A stretch of DNA of 64,000 nt from Atherinomorus stipes (taxonomy: Eukaryota; Chordata; Actinopteri; Atheriniformes; Atherinidae), in contig JALJCO010013392.1 of the NCBI GenBank assembly GCA_023101725.1, positions 1-64,000 of the forward strand, read 5' to 3'. This document shows, piece after piece, positions 35,492 through 48,375 of this stretch. Each line of letters starts with the position of its first letter. The first letter of the stretch is position 1. Below the pieces are notes generated by a model that did not search any database, had not been told where the DNA came from, and saw only the letters and a list, made by a program, of their open reading frames with translations. The position numbers were made by a program, and so were the translations under genes.

Positions 35492-36386
35492 AATAGTTCA
35501 CCCACAGAATGAACTAACTTTATTTTCCACTTACCCTCATGGTGAGGAAGACTCTGGACCACTTTTTTTAATATGTCAAATGCAGCCGGAGATCAGGACG
35601 ACTTCTCGTTTCCCCCCAACTTTCATATAATGGAGTTCACCTAAGTCCCAGTCAAAAAGATCCATGAAAGTCCACAAAAACTTGTCAATATTCCTCCATA
35701 CTGCTCGTCCAATGTAATCCAAGTGTCCTGAGGAAGGTAGCAACCATAATTTACTCGAAACGACATCATTTAGTATATTTTTAGAGCCTAAACAAAACTA
35801 TATCGCATGATGAACTCCGATGCACGTTCACGAAACTATGGAAGCCACAGCAAACGAGATTGCGCGTTCTCTTTTTCTTTCTTTTAAATCAATATCCAAC
35901 CCTCCTGTGTTTGTCCCGGTTTGTCTAGAGCTATAGCGCTCCTACCAAAATGTAAACAGTGAATTTCTTCTTCTTCGCTTGCATTATCGGCAAAGTAGGC
36001 TTTGAACGCCGAGGCTTCCGTAGTTTCGTGAGCGCGCATGTGCGCTACATTTACTACATTTACGCATCGCGTGAACAAAACTCCTTTTTAGGCTCTAAAA
36101 ATATAGTAAATTACGTCGTTTCAAGTAAATTCTGGACGCTACCCACTCAGGACACTTGAATTACATGGGACGAGCAGTATGGAAGAATATTGACAATTTT
36201 TTGTGGACTTTTATGGACCTTTTTGGCTGGGACCCTGGCAAACTCCATTGTATGAAAGTTGGGGGGAAACGAGAAGTCGTCCTGATCGCCGGCTGCATTT
36301 GACATTGAAAAAGTGGTCCAGAGTCTTGCTCACCATGAGGGTAAGTGGAAAATAAAGTTAAATCATTCCGTGGGTGAACTATTCCT
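35492..36386. mobile_element. TTAA-flanked fold-back element
   Basis: An 895-bp element with inverted arms of about 320 bases (35492-35815 and 36068-36386). The ends read AATAGTTCACCCAC and its complement, a very common teleost repeat end. Arms share TCCACTTACCCTCATGGTGA, AAATGCAGCCGG, GGACGACTTCTCGTTTCCCC and AAGTGTCCTGAG. TTAA flanks both sides (35488-35491 and 36387-36390). The loop of about 250 bases is CT-rich and non-coding. TTAA targeting suggests a Kolobok or piggyBac-type transposase in trans, which is inference. Confidence 0.8.
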
Positions 36387-36390
36387 TTAA

Positions 36391-39300
36391 CGTCTGGATT
36401 AACAGCTGCTGCTGCGTTACATGTACTGCCCGTGATGCTGCATCATACAGCTCTGAGCAGTGTGCGGACTCCAGCGGCTCATATGAGGTAGATTCAAACC
36501 GAATGCTGTTTCCTAAGTCATGAGTAAAAACTCCCACACACATCACATATTTGCATGTGAGTGTTGATGAGTCACCGTGCGCATGATGCATTTATTTGAC
36601 TGGATCTAAAAAAAAAAAAAAAAAATCATTTGTGCCTAAACTTGATTTGCAAGCCACAAACCAGTTCAATCTTTATTATGTCAGATTTCCGTCACTTTAA
36701 GTAAAACACCTGGTCAGTTCAGACGGGTGACTGATGAGTACTTGTCTTGATATTTTGGAACGAGCAGCCACATCTTCAAAATGAAGCCAACACAATGGTA
36801 AATGGCCATAAGTGCAATAGCACCAGGTGTAATGGTCGCTGCCTTTAAAAAGATGTCTCCCCAGGAGACTTGTGTAATAGAAGCTGCTGGAGACACTTAA
36901 TGAACTTTAGTTTGGTATGACAGGTTCTTTGGTTGACTGGAGGAACAGACCTTTTGGTATTATATCACTGCCTCTCCTGCAGTTCTTACTGAGCAGCTGG
37001 AGGAAGCTTGAACTTGAATCGGACAGTCTGAGAAAATATGGGAACAAGAAGAGCAACTTTCAAGATAGTTTCATCATGAACATAATGTTTTACAGGACTA
37101 AAATCCTGCAGAATTTGACACAGTTCTTCCTTTCACTGTGGAATATAACAGTGTGTAACTTGATGTGCAGCCTTTGTCACTGCTTCTGCAATTGCCTTTC
37201 ACTTTCACTGGAGATGTGTTCCCGTAACTCATTTTTGGCACCTGCCAGGAAGTGATGCATAACACAGCTTCCAATTAGTATGGAGCTGAACATATTTTAC
37301 GTTTCCTACCTTACACAGCTGAAGTTCTACACAGACATTATTGAGGAAGGAAATGTGTCTTACTCGTATATATGTAAACATATTTGACTTAAAAAGTTTA
37401 GGAAAGTAAAAATGTTAGTTCTGCTTGTGGATGTTGTAATGACGATGATCAAAGTCACTGAGGTTGTTGGAATGTATCCAGTGATGACCAAACCTGACTA
37501 CCTGTTGGTAAGATTTGTTCCTCTTTTCCAGTTACAGTATAGTTTTGCTGTAGGTGGAAGTTCTCATGTTTTAAAAACATGAGAACTGCACACATATAAT
37601 CTAAAACTTGCATAGGTACAAAGGAACTAGCTTGCCATCTTAAAACTTCCTCATGCAACGTGTTTGAACTGTCAGACAGTTTAATCGGTCAGAGCCTCAA
37701 TTCCACCATTGTCTGCAATCATCTATATGTCTGCCACAGACCTTCAGGAACTGTTTCAGTATGCACATCCTCAGAAATATACCATAATTCAGAAGTAGTA
37801 CCAAATACACCATGTCTAATGTTGAAACATGAGCCAGCCTAGTTTTCTAAGAGTTCTTCATTCAGATACTGGGAGCTGCTAACAGCATGTAGAAGTTAAA
37901 TCAATAAAAGTTGAATGCAATCTGTTACATGTATAGACTAAATAATATATAGTTTATATTTTATGGTTGTAAATGAATGTTTGCAAAGAATTTTGAGTTC
38001 ATATTTTGAAATCATACTTTGTTGCCCTGAGGAAAAAATGTGCCAAACAAAAATTATGTGAATGTGTCAAAAAATATTCGCATGAGTGTAAAAGAAGATT
38101 TGTATTTGTGCTTTTGCAAACATCTGTTCAGAGATGTAAAGCGAGGCAGATTTTTGTCCCTGTCTATACACTTCTACATTGTTGGACGAACTGCCCAATC
38201 AGAGAGCAGATGTCTTCCTGTCGTGATGATGGTGTGATTACTTGATTATACTGGATCATACTTAGAAATGGTAAACATAAAATAGTTCTCATCATGAACA
38301 AATGTAAATTTGTTTTTAAACTTTTATCCATAAATGCCATGACTTTTTTTTGTTACACTTAGTAATTACGTTCTATTTGATGAATGTAATGTAAATTTTT
38401 TTTCTTTAGATAGATGTCATTAACTCACTCACCTTTTGAAACTGTAAAACATGTAAAAAGAATTTTTAAAAAGCTTCAAAGTGAATGTGATGACCAATAT
38501 TTCCCAGTCCAAATCTGTGGAGCAGAAGGTGCTGCAGAATCTCCCTCTGAAAAACCGGCACTACCCACCTTCTGCTGGTTATTAATTTTGCCTTTTCAGA
38601 GACAAAAAATGCATTAATAAGCTGTTCATAATAAGACTAAAATAAATAAATGCATGGAGCACCATTTGGGTGTTTACTCTGTGAACTGACGGTTAGCATT
38701 ACTGCTATTGGGCAAGGATTTAACCAGCTTGTTTTTGTGGGTGTAACCAAGTTTAAAAACCCTGTTTAAACAAAAGGCAAGGAAAGAATCAAAAGGTAAC
38801 CTGAAAAAGTCACATGGCCTCAGGCCAAGGATTAAAATATCCATATCCAATGCTGTACACTCTGTAAAACTGAGCTTCTTGAAAGAGTGTCAAAAAGAAA
38901 CATTACTTAAAATAAATACAAGAAAGCATGCTTGAATTTAATTTATAAAATAAGTTTTGAAGAAATCATTTAGATGTCTCAGAATTGCAAAAAGCTCTTC
39001 ATTCTGGCTCATTCCAAAGCCAAATTTATTAAACCAGATAGAAAAGGTGGGCACAATAAAGGAAAAATCTATTTAACTTTGCATCATTCACTTTGAAAAT
39101 TTAAACATTTTTTTAAAGCATCGACCTTAGAGGAGGATGCTCTCTCCAAGCGGCTTTTGTTACTTGTATTGTTTAAGCAGGTTTCAAGCCATCTTACAAC
39201 TCAGTAAATGGATTAGATTTGACAATATAGATTAAGTTACTGCAAAGTGGTGTGCTATACACACATTTTTACATCTCAAAGTTGAAATGGCTGAAACATG

Positions 39301-40819
39301 CTGTTGTCTTCCTTACTACATTTGGATTATCTTCTTGACAAACTGTTTTTTTTCTTCCTACTGTGCAACACTTCCTAGAATACCCCCTTTTTTGCCAACA
39401 GTGTTTATCTTCTCAACACTTTTTATTTATTTATTATTTGATGTGATCAGTAACACCCTGGGACCATGACTCATTGGTACTCATCTTACCATCCTGTTAT
39501 TAGCTGCAATTTCCTCTTTCCCCAAGGAAAGATTACATGCCCACACCTTCTGTAGCTGTGATGTCACTCTATTTTTAATGTATAAAATTTAGATTTTAGG
39601 AATTTGACATCTTAAAGCCAGAGCAAAGATATTGCTTTATCATCTCCAAAGATCTTTGCCCTCCATACAACAATTTAAAATGGATTTACTATAAAAAAAA
39701 AAAGAATACAAACTGAAGTAACTCTTCAAATCTCAGTTTCTAGTTTTTGTTTTGCATCGAGTCAATCGTTGCTGTAGCTCAAATCGTGTAATTGTGATAA
39801 ATTATACCCGTTCACTTCTGTGTTTGACTCAGTCTGCATTTCTAGGCTGCCTAAAGGCTTTTAGAGTTGCATCATGTACTTCCAACAATTGAAGCTAAAA
39901 ATACTAGTCACTGGATGCAACTTTGATCTTTTGGAGTCAGTCTGTATTGACAGCTGGAGCAGTGAGTTGAAACAAGTGAAATAACAGTTTTCTAAAAGGC
40001 TGCAGTTACAGTAAAAGATGCAAGATAAAAGAAATTATGTGAATGATGTTAAAGGTAGCGTTTGGAGTTCCTCCCTGTTTCTGTTTGTAAACAACAGTAT
40101 TCAAACTGAACCCTCCTCCCCCTCGGGCTAATGGCCGCATTGTTCTTCAGCTTGTTTAGCTTCAAGCCTCTCCTTCAAAGCTCGGAAGCGGGTAAAAGCC
40201 AAACTGATATTAACCCTGGTTTTCCACCGTACACTATCTTGAAGCTCATACCTCAGAGTAATTCCTTTTCTCCACTGCGTCCGCCATTTTTATTTTTTCT
40301 TTTATTCCTCCCTGAGAGTTTGAGTGACTGGTGTCTGCTCCAATCAAATGCTATTCCCACACAGTGTCATGCCCTTGGCTCTGTCATTGGCTGGCGATAT
40401 AAACAGAAATCTCCACCCAGAAACATCCTAACCAGACGAAGCAAAGGGATAAAGCAAATTACAGACAGGGGAGACAGGGGGAGAGGGAGTTGCATTCAAA
40501 CTCACCACCCCATGAGAGTAGAAGGTCAAAAGCGGACTTGTTTTCAAATCCTTTATGAACACATTTCTTTCAAGAAGAAACAACGCTTGTGGAAGATCTT
40601 GGTGTAGTGGCAACTCCAGCGACTGTTTGTTTATTTCAAATTACCCACTTGACACATAGCATTGGCTTGTGGGGGTGTAAGAAGAGCAGGTAGAAAAGTC
40701 ACTGTTATTCTGGAAGAACATCAGCAGTCTATTTAGAGTCATGTGACTACGGTGCAGCTGCTGCTACTACATACTGACTCACTTTGAAGCTAGTTAAAAT
40801 ATGTCTGGTTTTAAGTTTG
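36391..40819. other. No gene recognised; one short hairpin
   Basis: Contains an A-run near 36608, a 29-base perfect hairpin at 37559-37587 (arms AGTTCTCATGTTTT), and a 158-codon frame at 40131-40607 with no domain. ATTGGCTGGCGATATAAAC at about 40385 has CCAAT- and TATA-like words, but only about 10 bases apart, which is unlike a real promoter. Confidence 0.35.
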
Positions 40820-40920
40820 GATGGGAGTGGGGGTTTAAATGGGGGTTAGGGGGAGGGGGGGGGAATAAAAAAAAAAAAAAAAAGGGAAATTAAAAATAAA
40901 AAAAAAGATAAAAAATTTAT

Positions 40921-40988
<68 letters not shown>

Positions 40989-41218
40989 AAAAAAGAAGAA
41001 TAAAAAAAAAAAAAAAAGGGAAAAAGAGGTGTGTGTGTTTGGGTGGGGAGTGGAAGGTAAAAAAATATATTGTTTTTTTAAGGGGGGGGGGGGTTAGGGG
41101 GGGGGGAGGGGGAAAATCTTAAAACAAAAAAAGGAAATGGATAATTTAAAAGAGAAAAAAAAAAAAAAAAAAGAGGGAAGATTTTTCTCCTATAATAATA
41201 AAAAAAAAAAAAAAAGAG
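40820..41218. other. Second homopolymer-riddled tract, probable assembly artefact
   Basis: About 400 bases almost only of A- and G-runs (A-runs above 20, G-runs of 8-12) with sparse T and very little C. It begins in GGGTTTAAATGGGGGTTAGG and ends in a poly-A before GAGATGTGCTGTC. Texture is the same as at 33611-33981. Confidence 0.6.
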
Positions 41219-41484
41219 ATGTGCTGTCTCTTAGGTTTTACCGAGGTGTGGATATTATGTGAAAAAATCATATAAAATATCGGGGGTGGTTCTTAAGTTA
41301 CCAAGTTGTCAAAAACATTATAATTAGCCACATGTTGGCTAATACATGCTAGTATCTGATATATGGCAGCATTGCTGATGTCCAATGTGCCTTTGAAACC
41401 TAATTGCTATGATGAAGTGAAGTGGAACTCTACATGTGATTCAAGTCAGTGTCGAGTCCCCAGGTTCCACTGCCATATGTCTTA

Positions 41485-41914
41485 GGGGCCATCCACACGG
41501 CGCTGAATTACAGCAAAACTGTCAAAAAATTTAAGAAATCTCCTCTATCATCCTCACAACACCAGGGATTAGCCTCCTGAAACCAGTCATCTCTGAAACC
41601 GGGTTCCAAGATGGAAAGGTTTCAAAGTGGAAAGTTTATTGAAAAATCATTCACAACAGGAATGGTTTCAACTGTGTAGAAAACTTTACTGTTTGCCTCA
41701 TAAATCCTCCGCCAGCTCTACCTTTCTGCTCTTCCTTTGTTGATTTCCAGTGACACGCGGTGAGTCTTTGTTTGCGCATGCGCTGTGTCTTGTTAGGTTT
41801 GGAGTGTTACACTTTAATCATCATAGCGCCACCCACAGCCTTGGATGATGTGCTCCAGCAGTTTCATGGGGATCGTGAAACCTAAACCGGCTTCAGCTCC
41901 GTGTGGACTAGGCC
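41485..41914. mobile_element. Harbinger-like MITE (GGGGCCATCCACACGG ends)
   Basis: Left end GGGGCCATCCACACGGCG; right end complement GGCCTAGTCCACACGGAG. Flanks TTA (41482-41484) and TTC (41915-41917), close to the 3-bp Harbinger target. Interior non-coding, with GAAACC/GGTTTC words in both halves. Confidence 0.6.
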
Positions 41915-41917
41915 TTC

Positions 41918-42078
41918 GAGGCAACCCTACTTTAAAACACCTGAATTAAATAAATGGCTTGTAGGCTTGCAAAGAACTTGATGGGGAAGTTCATTCATGT
42001 GATCAGGTATGTTGGAGTAGGAACACATCAGAGACATGTAGAGCAGTGGGTCCTGAGGACTGGAGTTGAGAAACACTG
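41918..42078. repeat. hAT repeat right end
   Basis: GTTGGAGTAGGAACACATC and GGACTGGAGTTGAGAAACAC ending CTG are the right-hand signature of a common teleost hAT MITE (complement CAGTGTTTCTCAACTCC). The left part is missing or displaced by the neighbouring MITE. Confidence 0.6.
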
Positions 42079-44527
42079 ATTTAAATGAATATTTCATACC
42101 AGATGCATCATTCTTTGCTACTATCTACTGCTTTTCTTTACTACCACTGCTCATCGTATGATCAACAACATTCAAATTACACTCTTTTACACAAAGCTAC
42201 CCATTTTTAAGGGAATTTTTGCTTTTAAAAAAGCAGCTCACAGTATGATTGTTTTCAAGCCTAAGATGTGCAGTATAGTGTTTTTGTTCATGTGAAAAAT
42301 TTAATCTGGTTATTACTTAGCAAGGTCGTGAATTGTTTATCATCCACTCATCTTTAAGTTTAGATTACGTTGAGTGTGAGTGAAGGAGTTGCAGCTCAGA
42401 GAGAGGTGACCTTTAGTATGTGGAGTCAGAGTGACAAGTATTTGTTGATAATGAGAAATTCCCTTCTATTTTAAGGCTGTGTGCTTTGAAGTGTTGTCAG
42501 CCAGTGCACGTTTCTCTCTTTCATATTCAATCACCATTTTATATGCAGTGTATTTAGAAAATTGTCTGATTTCCAAGAAGAAAGAAGAGTTGCAGTTACT
42601 TGTTTGACTAGATAACTGCTTACCTGGCGGTTTGATTCATCATGCTGTAAAGATGGCTTACATGAAGTACTGTATGCTCTTTCTTCAAAGAAGATCTATT
42701 GATCCACGTTTGTTGTGTTTTTGTTGGTCAGGAAAACACAAGGGGGGTTAAAGTGGTCTTTTCCACATATCTGTGGAAAGTTCAGACCAAGTGCCACCTA
42801 AAGCACTTCAGCCCTTTGTGAATACTGGTGAATACTGTTGTTGGCTGTCGATATTTAGTGGGCAGACTCCAGTTCAGAGGGCCCCTCTCTGTCTCCTCCC
42901 TCAGGCTATTTATGGTGCTCTTCTCTTTGCACTATGTTGCTATAAGGCCCTCACTCTCAAATGCTCTAACATCCCATTTTATTCTTCTAACATTTGTCAA
43001 GCAGTGCCCAAAAATATCTGTTTAAGTGCAAGATGGAGAATATATTTAGCAAATTATAAACACTGGAATTAATCATGAACAAAGATGGTTGTCAAACTGA
43101 TGTACAGGAAAGATAGGAAATAAAGCAGACCAAATAAAAGAGAAAGTACATGCAGATAACTAAACGTACCCTCCCAGCTCTTGGTAGCAAAACTTCTTTT
43201 GTACTCACAATAACCTTCTTGTTGGAAAAACATCAGTGATCCTGCTTTGTTTATGTAACTAAGGATTCCTTTTTTGTATATTTTTAGACCAATTGTGGGA
43301 CATTTGTTTATATAAAATCTCCAGCAGTATTCCAGGCTGATAGATTTTTCATTGTGGTTGGAAAGCTGGTGTTTCTTTCCTCCCCTCTTGCATCAAACCC
43401 AACGGTGGAATTCAAGAAGACCATGAGAGATGAGTGAAAATAGCACTGGTCCCCGAGAAATTTAAGGCATTTGTCAGTCAGGAAGATCTTGAGTTAAGTT
43501 TAATTTCTTCAGAAAAATCCCTGTTTAAGTGGGAATGTTTTAATGTTAAACCAAAACGCCACATTTGGCTGACCCCTAACATAAATTCAACATTTTAGTG
43601 CAACACCCCCACCCCTTTTTTTAAAATAAGTTTCTGTGGTTGGTTGTATGTTCACTGTTTTATTAACTTTGCCATGCAGTAGTTTAACTTTGGCTAAAGA
43701 CCTGGTGTGACCTCTGGAGTTAACTCTTACTGCTATGCTCTTATCAGCTATCTCTTGCATACAGCTGTCAATGAGTCTGTGCCGGCATTGTAATCTTATG
43801 TCCTGTTAGTGTTACTTTGCAGCAGGTTTATAAGTGCAGGGACACAAAATAGCTGTACTTTCCTCAAACTCTGCTCCTAGAAATAATGTTGCATTTTTAT
43901 GACAGGACGCATGGAAGATCAAACAAAGGTAAATTTGCAGGACATTTGACATACAGTGTTTGATATGAAACGTTTGCCAACTGGAATTGAAGTTTTCCAT
44001 TTTAAAAAAAAAAAGGTCAGACGGTACCAGTCAGTGCAGCTTCACTAGTTGTGCTCTTGGCGGTAGACAGAGGTGAAGGTTAACTTGACCCTGAGGAACA
44101 TTTGCAATTCAAAATGCTGATACTCTTATCCTATGAGCTGCTCTAGAGTGGTATGTTCATAATTCTTCATGGACTTCAGAAAGAAAGATTGTTACATGGA
44201 TCTGTATGCTTCTGTGACAAAGATTATTTCTTTATTTTGTACATAGTTGTGTTGCTTTGCTGAATCAGTCAGCAAATAAGGGTTCATTTAAGTAACCTTG
44301 AACATGTAGGAACAAAAAAAAAAATCAAAACAAATAACAGGATAGACCTTGAACTTTAAATGGCATCAACACTAGCTCATTTGACATTTTCATTTACCTA
44401 TTTATTTAATTCTAACATAATAGTTAATTTTGTATGAACAGAGTGATTACAGCTTTGAACCTAGGTGAGGCATTATTCTGTCCTAATACTCTAACTTATT
44501 TAAACAGGACAAATCTGAAAATGAAAA
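42079..44527. other. No gene recognised
   Basis: AT-rich sequence. The frame 42773-43072 (99 codons) shows no motif or splice context. Confidence 0.35.
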
Positions 44528-44717
44528 GGCTTTTAAGTAAGGCTATTATTAAAGGCGATAATTCAATAACGATATATGTTGATCAATAGACTTGTCTGTA
44601 AAAGGAAGAAAAGGGGTCGATAAAAAGTTTGAAATAAAAAACAATTTCCCTTTCTTTTTCATCTCAGCCTATCAAGTAGCTTAATACTACAGTCTACTTC
44701 CTCCGAACTAATCGCAA

Positions 44718-45002
44718 ATGCAGACCCAGGCACGCTCTGTCACTAAGTTCCGTCCCTCTCAAACCACAACAGAGAGGATGTGTGTTATAGATGTTGCAGC
44801 AAGGAGAAGCGAAAGAAATTGCCTGAAAAAAAGTTGCGTTTCCCTCGACATTGACTCAGTTGTGGTGGACACCACGACTGAGAGCATATGTCTTGTAGAT
44901 GTTGCAGCAAAAGGTGGGCCACCACAACTATACTGTATGCGCCACGCCTTCAAATTACCAAGAATTAAATTGTTTCACGTGGACAACGTCAACATTTCTT
45001 AA
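44718..45002 (+). other. Open frame with an internal 40-bp duplication
   Basis: The 94-codon frame carries the same phrase twice: TTTERMCVIDVAA and TTTESICLVDVAA. The DNA units are 44763-44802 and 44871-44910, 108 bases apart, so the frame is kept. I do not recognise the protein. The neighbourhood (GCGATAATTCAATAACGATA near 44550) looks like part of a hAT-type repeat, so this is probably transposon-derived non-coding sequence that happens to be open. Confidence 0.3.
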
Positions 45003-45450
45003 ATTAAGCTGCATTACCGCTTCCTGAAGTGTAGCATCAGTACGCTACTTGGCTGTCATCTGCTCTGCACGTGAACTTGGCATGCATTGCGGTGACGGGG
45101 GCAGAGATGGGGCAGCAAAGTAAACTTTAAGCACATCAAATAGGTAGCTGCTGTTTAGTTAGCTTAGATTTTGCAAATTGAATAGACATTTCAATAAATA
45201 TATTGAACAAGGTTCTAAGTACACTGCGTCTTTCAGGGGAGCCACTCCTTTAGGTCTGTACTGAGACTTCACTAGTTATGTGTATGCACATATTGCATGG
45301 TAGTGTAGTCAAAAATATGGTTCCTACCAAAAACATTCTGCTACTTTCAACTGATACAATCGAGAAAATAACACAAACAACTACTGATGCCATAGAGAAA
45401 AAGTTTCTGATCATTTTCAAGCCTTAGATTTTTATCCGCTGTCCAGGCTG

Positions 45451-45542
45451 ATACATACATACATACACATATATATCACATATATATATATATATATATA
45501 TATGTATATGTATCTGTGTGTGTGTGTGTATGTGTATGTATG

Positions 45543-45603
<61 letters not shown>

Positions 45604-45616
45604 ATTTGTATATACA
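45451..45616 (+). repeat. Compound ATAC/AT/GT microsatellite
   Basis: ACAT units, then (AT)n, (GT)n, (TATG)n, a long (AT)n of about 24 units and a final (GT)n. It lies immediately before the third copy of the TIR element. Confidence 0.95.
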
Positions 45617-45628
45617 CACACAGAGAGA

Positions 45629-46150
45629 GTCATCCTTGAAATTATTCATACCCTCCAATTACAGAAAAGGCTAAATACACTATTAATTCAACAAGAAACT
45701 AATGATAACTTAAAATTTACAAAAATTGTAATTTAGTGAAATAAAACATTGCTTTTGAATTTTTAGTTGAAAATAATCATTAAACTTGCAAACAAACAAT
45801 AATCTCAGACACATTAGAGCACCTTTCCAATGAACAGTGGACCAACACAGTTGTCAACAGGTGTAAAGTCTTTTTGAACATTGGAGAAAACACCTGATTG
45901 CAGTGATTGTCTCAAAGTGTTGCTTAATAAAATTTTAGCTTTGGAGCCCCATCATGCTTGTTCATTTGTTTTAATTTTGTATTTTTGTTTTTAATAGTTC
46001 TGTTAAACCATGTTTCAAAGTCAATCTCATGATTTTCATAGAATTTTTATCTTTTTTATTACTTTTGTCAATTTCATCTTATTTCACTTACAGCTGATTT
46101 TTTTTTTTTTTCCCTACTTTCATTGGAGGGTATGAATAATTTTGAGGATG
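45629..46150 (+). mobile_element. 500-bp TIR element, copy 3
   Basis: Left end GTCATCCTTGAAATTATTCA followed by TACCCTCC, right end GGAGGGTATGAATAATTTTG then AGGATG. The interior is colinear with copy 2 (AGAGCACCTTTCCAATGAAC, CACCTGATTGCAGTGATTGT, TTTTAGCTTTGGAGCCCC). Both ends are present. Non-coding. Confidence 0.8.
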
Positions 46151-47672
46151 TGTTGTTATGCTGTCCACAAAAGACAATATTTTGGTGTTTTGGGGGGCCA
46201 AAAATCACAAAGTTTAGGGCCAAGTGAAAAAATACTGTCTTTCTGCTGGTGTTTTTCTCTTCAGAATGTAATTATGTAATAAACATAGAAACACCAGACA
46301 TAAAGGAAAAAAAAGAAGTCTGTGTTTATGCAGAACTGATGAGAACTTCCAGTTCCTGCTTCCCATCATGCACTGAGCTTCTCATGCCTCACCACCAAGA
46401 TGAAAATGGGATTTATTTTCATTTACATTTATGTTTCTGCATTTTCTTCTTCCCCAAACCATCAAAGCATCAGTCAGAACATGAACCTCGACTTCACCTC
46501 ATCTGACGGCGTTTTTGCAAAACAGTGTAGAAGGTGATGAAGATGTGATCTCTCCAGGAAAGTCTGAATAGCTTCGCATCCTTCATGGGAAAACCTTGAA
46601 GGAAGCCTTCCAATTCGAGACTTTGGCACAAACTCTGTATTTCGCACTAACACGGTTATAGTGTGTTCCCGTTGTCCCGTGCAGCCGCTAACAAGTGACG
46701 TGATCACCAGGTAAACTGGCTTCTCTGCGCTGCGGCTCCTTCCCAGATGATTTTGAAAAACACGGCACATTTTCTACCTTTCAAAGGGACGACATGTCCG
46801 GGTAAAAGAGGACATTTCGTCACCTTATAATACGAAGCCTGCATAAATACACGAATAAATATACGAGGCACGGGACAAGAGCCCCACAATACCACTGGTT
46901 TCAAAGCGGATGAATGGATTGATAGTTTACTCTGCGACGGAGCAGCGGAGTTTGAAAGTGAAACTAACAAGTTGGAGATAATTTCACCACAGATGCTCCT
47001 CAGCATTCTGGTGGAGGAAAGAACGGTGTCACAGCGGGACTCACCGAAGTAGCTATAAGGGAAACTATGGTGGGGAAGCCTGAATGTGGAAGCTGCATTT
47101 TGGTCGCATGCGCCACAGAGCGCGTAAACGTCATGCTAGTTGAGTAGTCGGCTATATAGCCGGCAGCCGGCGCTTGTGGAAAGCACTAAAGGAGGTGCTT
47201 ATAGAAGTGGTAGACCAAATCCACCAGCATCCAATCTCTCCTCTTTATTCATGGAGATTTAGAGAGTCTCAAGCCTTACATTTGAAATATTTATCATCAG
47301 TACAAAAACGAAGATGCACGACTGGTGCTATTTGAAGTATCCAAGAACTTTTTTTTAATACTACTTATCCTGCAGGATGTTTTTGAAACTGTGTGGGAGG
47401 GCTTTTTGTTCTCTTTGTTTTTAATTTTAAATCATGCTTTTATTCTTTAACTTCTTCTGATGTAAAGCAATTTGAATTGTTGTGTACATGAAATGTGCTT
47501 TACAAACAAACTTGCTTTGCCTTATATGGATCCATTCATACAACATGCATTATTTACATGTAGCATCTGAGACGAAAGGTCATAATTCTGGAGGCATGGT
47601 GGATTTTATTTTGGCGTGGCAATGTGCCACGTTTAGTGGGAACCCTGTTATACTAATCAGTAATTATTCATA
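46151..47672. other. No host gene recognised; repeat-like words
   Basis: Minus-strand frames 46474-46770 and 46704-47006 are open, but the DNA contains GACATGTCCGGGTAAAAGAG-type words frequent in fish repeats. The region 46870-47170 has moderate CpG content. Confidence 0.35.
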
Positions 47673-48364
47673 GGGCCGGATTTATAAAGATCCAAATTTG
47701 CATGCAGTAATTTGTCCACGCAATCTGGAATTTTGTGCAAGGGGCTGAACCACTTTTGCGAGTGATTTTACCAAGAATGAAGGCGCAAATTACAGCGGGT
47801 GCAAACGTGTTGGAAACACCCCTATATAAATTATTAAGCTTTATTGTTGTCATTAAGCTGCACAGTGGCTGCAAACTTTCATTTATCCAGAATATTTTAC
47901 ACACGTGTAAAATAGTGGTTTGCTGCATTGATTTCTATTGAATTAACAATGAGAACTAAATACGCTGCCCTCACTGCTCATGAAAAATTATTTTGAATCA
48001 GATGTGTGCGTGTCCATGATTGTCCCTCTCAGAAGTTGCAGCCTTTTGTGCACAAAGTTGCAAGTTGCACCTGCTTTTCAGACGTACTAAAATACACGTC
48101 TCACGGATGATAACTCACCTTGCGAGTGCTAAATGAATATATTTCCATTTTCTCTTCCCATTCAGCACACTTTTGCGTGTAAACGCCCCATATTGCATAT
48201 TCATTGCAGAAAAAGTACTAAATGGATAAGAGGCGCTATTTAGCATGTTTTAAAGACCAAACCATTTTAGCACGCTGTTAATAGATCAGTTTCTACATTA
48301 TTTTTGTGTGTGTAGTAAGATAGCTCACGTTTTTATACACGCAAACCTTTGACAGATCCGGCCC
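47673..48364. mobile_element. Harbinger-like MITE (GGGCCGGAT ends)
   Basis: Left end GGGCCGGATTTATAAAGATC, right end complement GGGCCGGATCTGTCAAAGG. ATA on both sides (47670-47672 and 48365-48367) is a 3-bp direct repeat. The 692-bp interior has no coding motif. Confidence 0.7.
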
Positions 48365-48375
48365 ATAGTGTTCAA

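Noticed and set aside
40131..40607. 158-codon plus-strand frame with CCAAT- and TATA-like words nearby
   Set aside because: No recognised domain, and the CCAAT and TATA words are only about 10 bases apart, unlike a real promoter.
45424..45736. Several frames coding tyrosine-isoleucine and threonine-histidine repeats
   Set aside because: They are translations of AT and GT microsatellites.
46704..47006. 100-codon minus-strand frame starting MLRSICGEIISNLL
   Set aside because: The underlying DNA contains words common to fish repeats, and no domain or splice context was seen.
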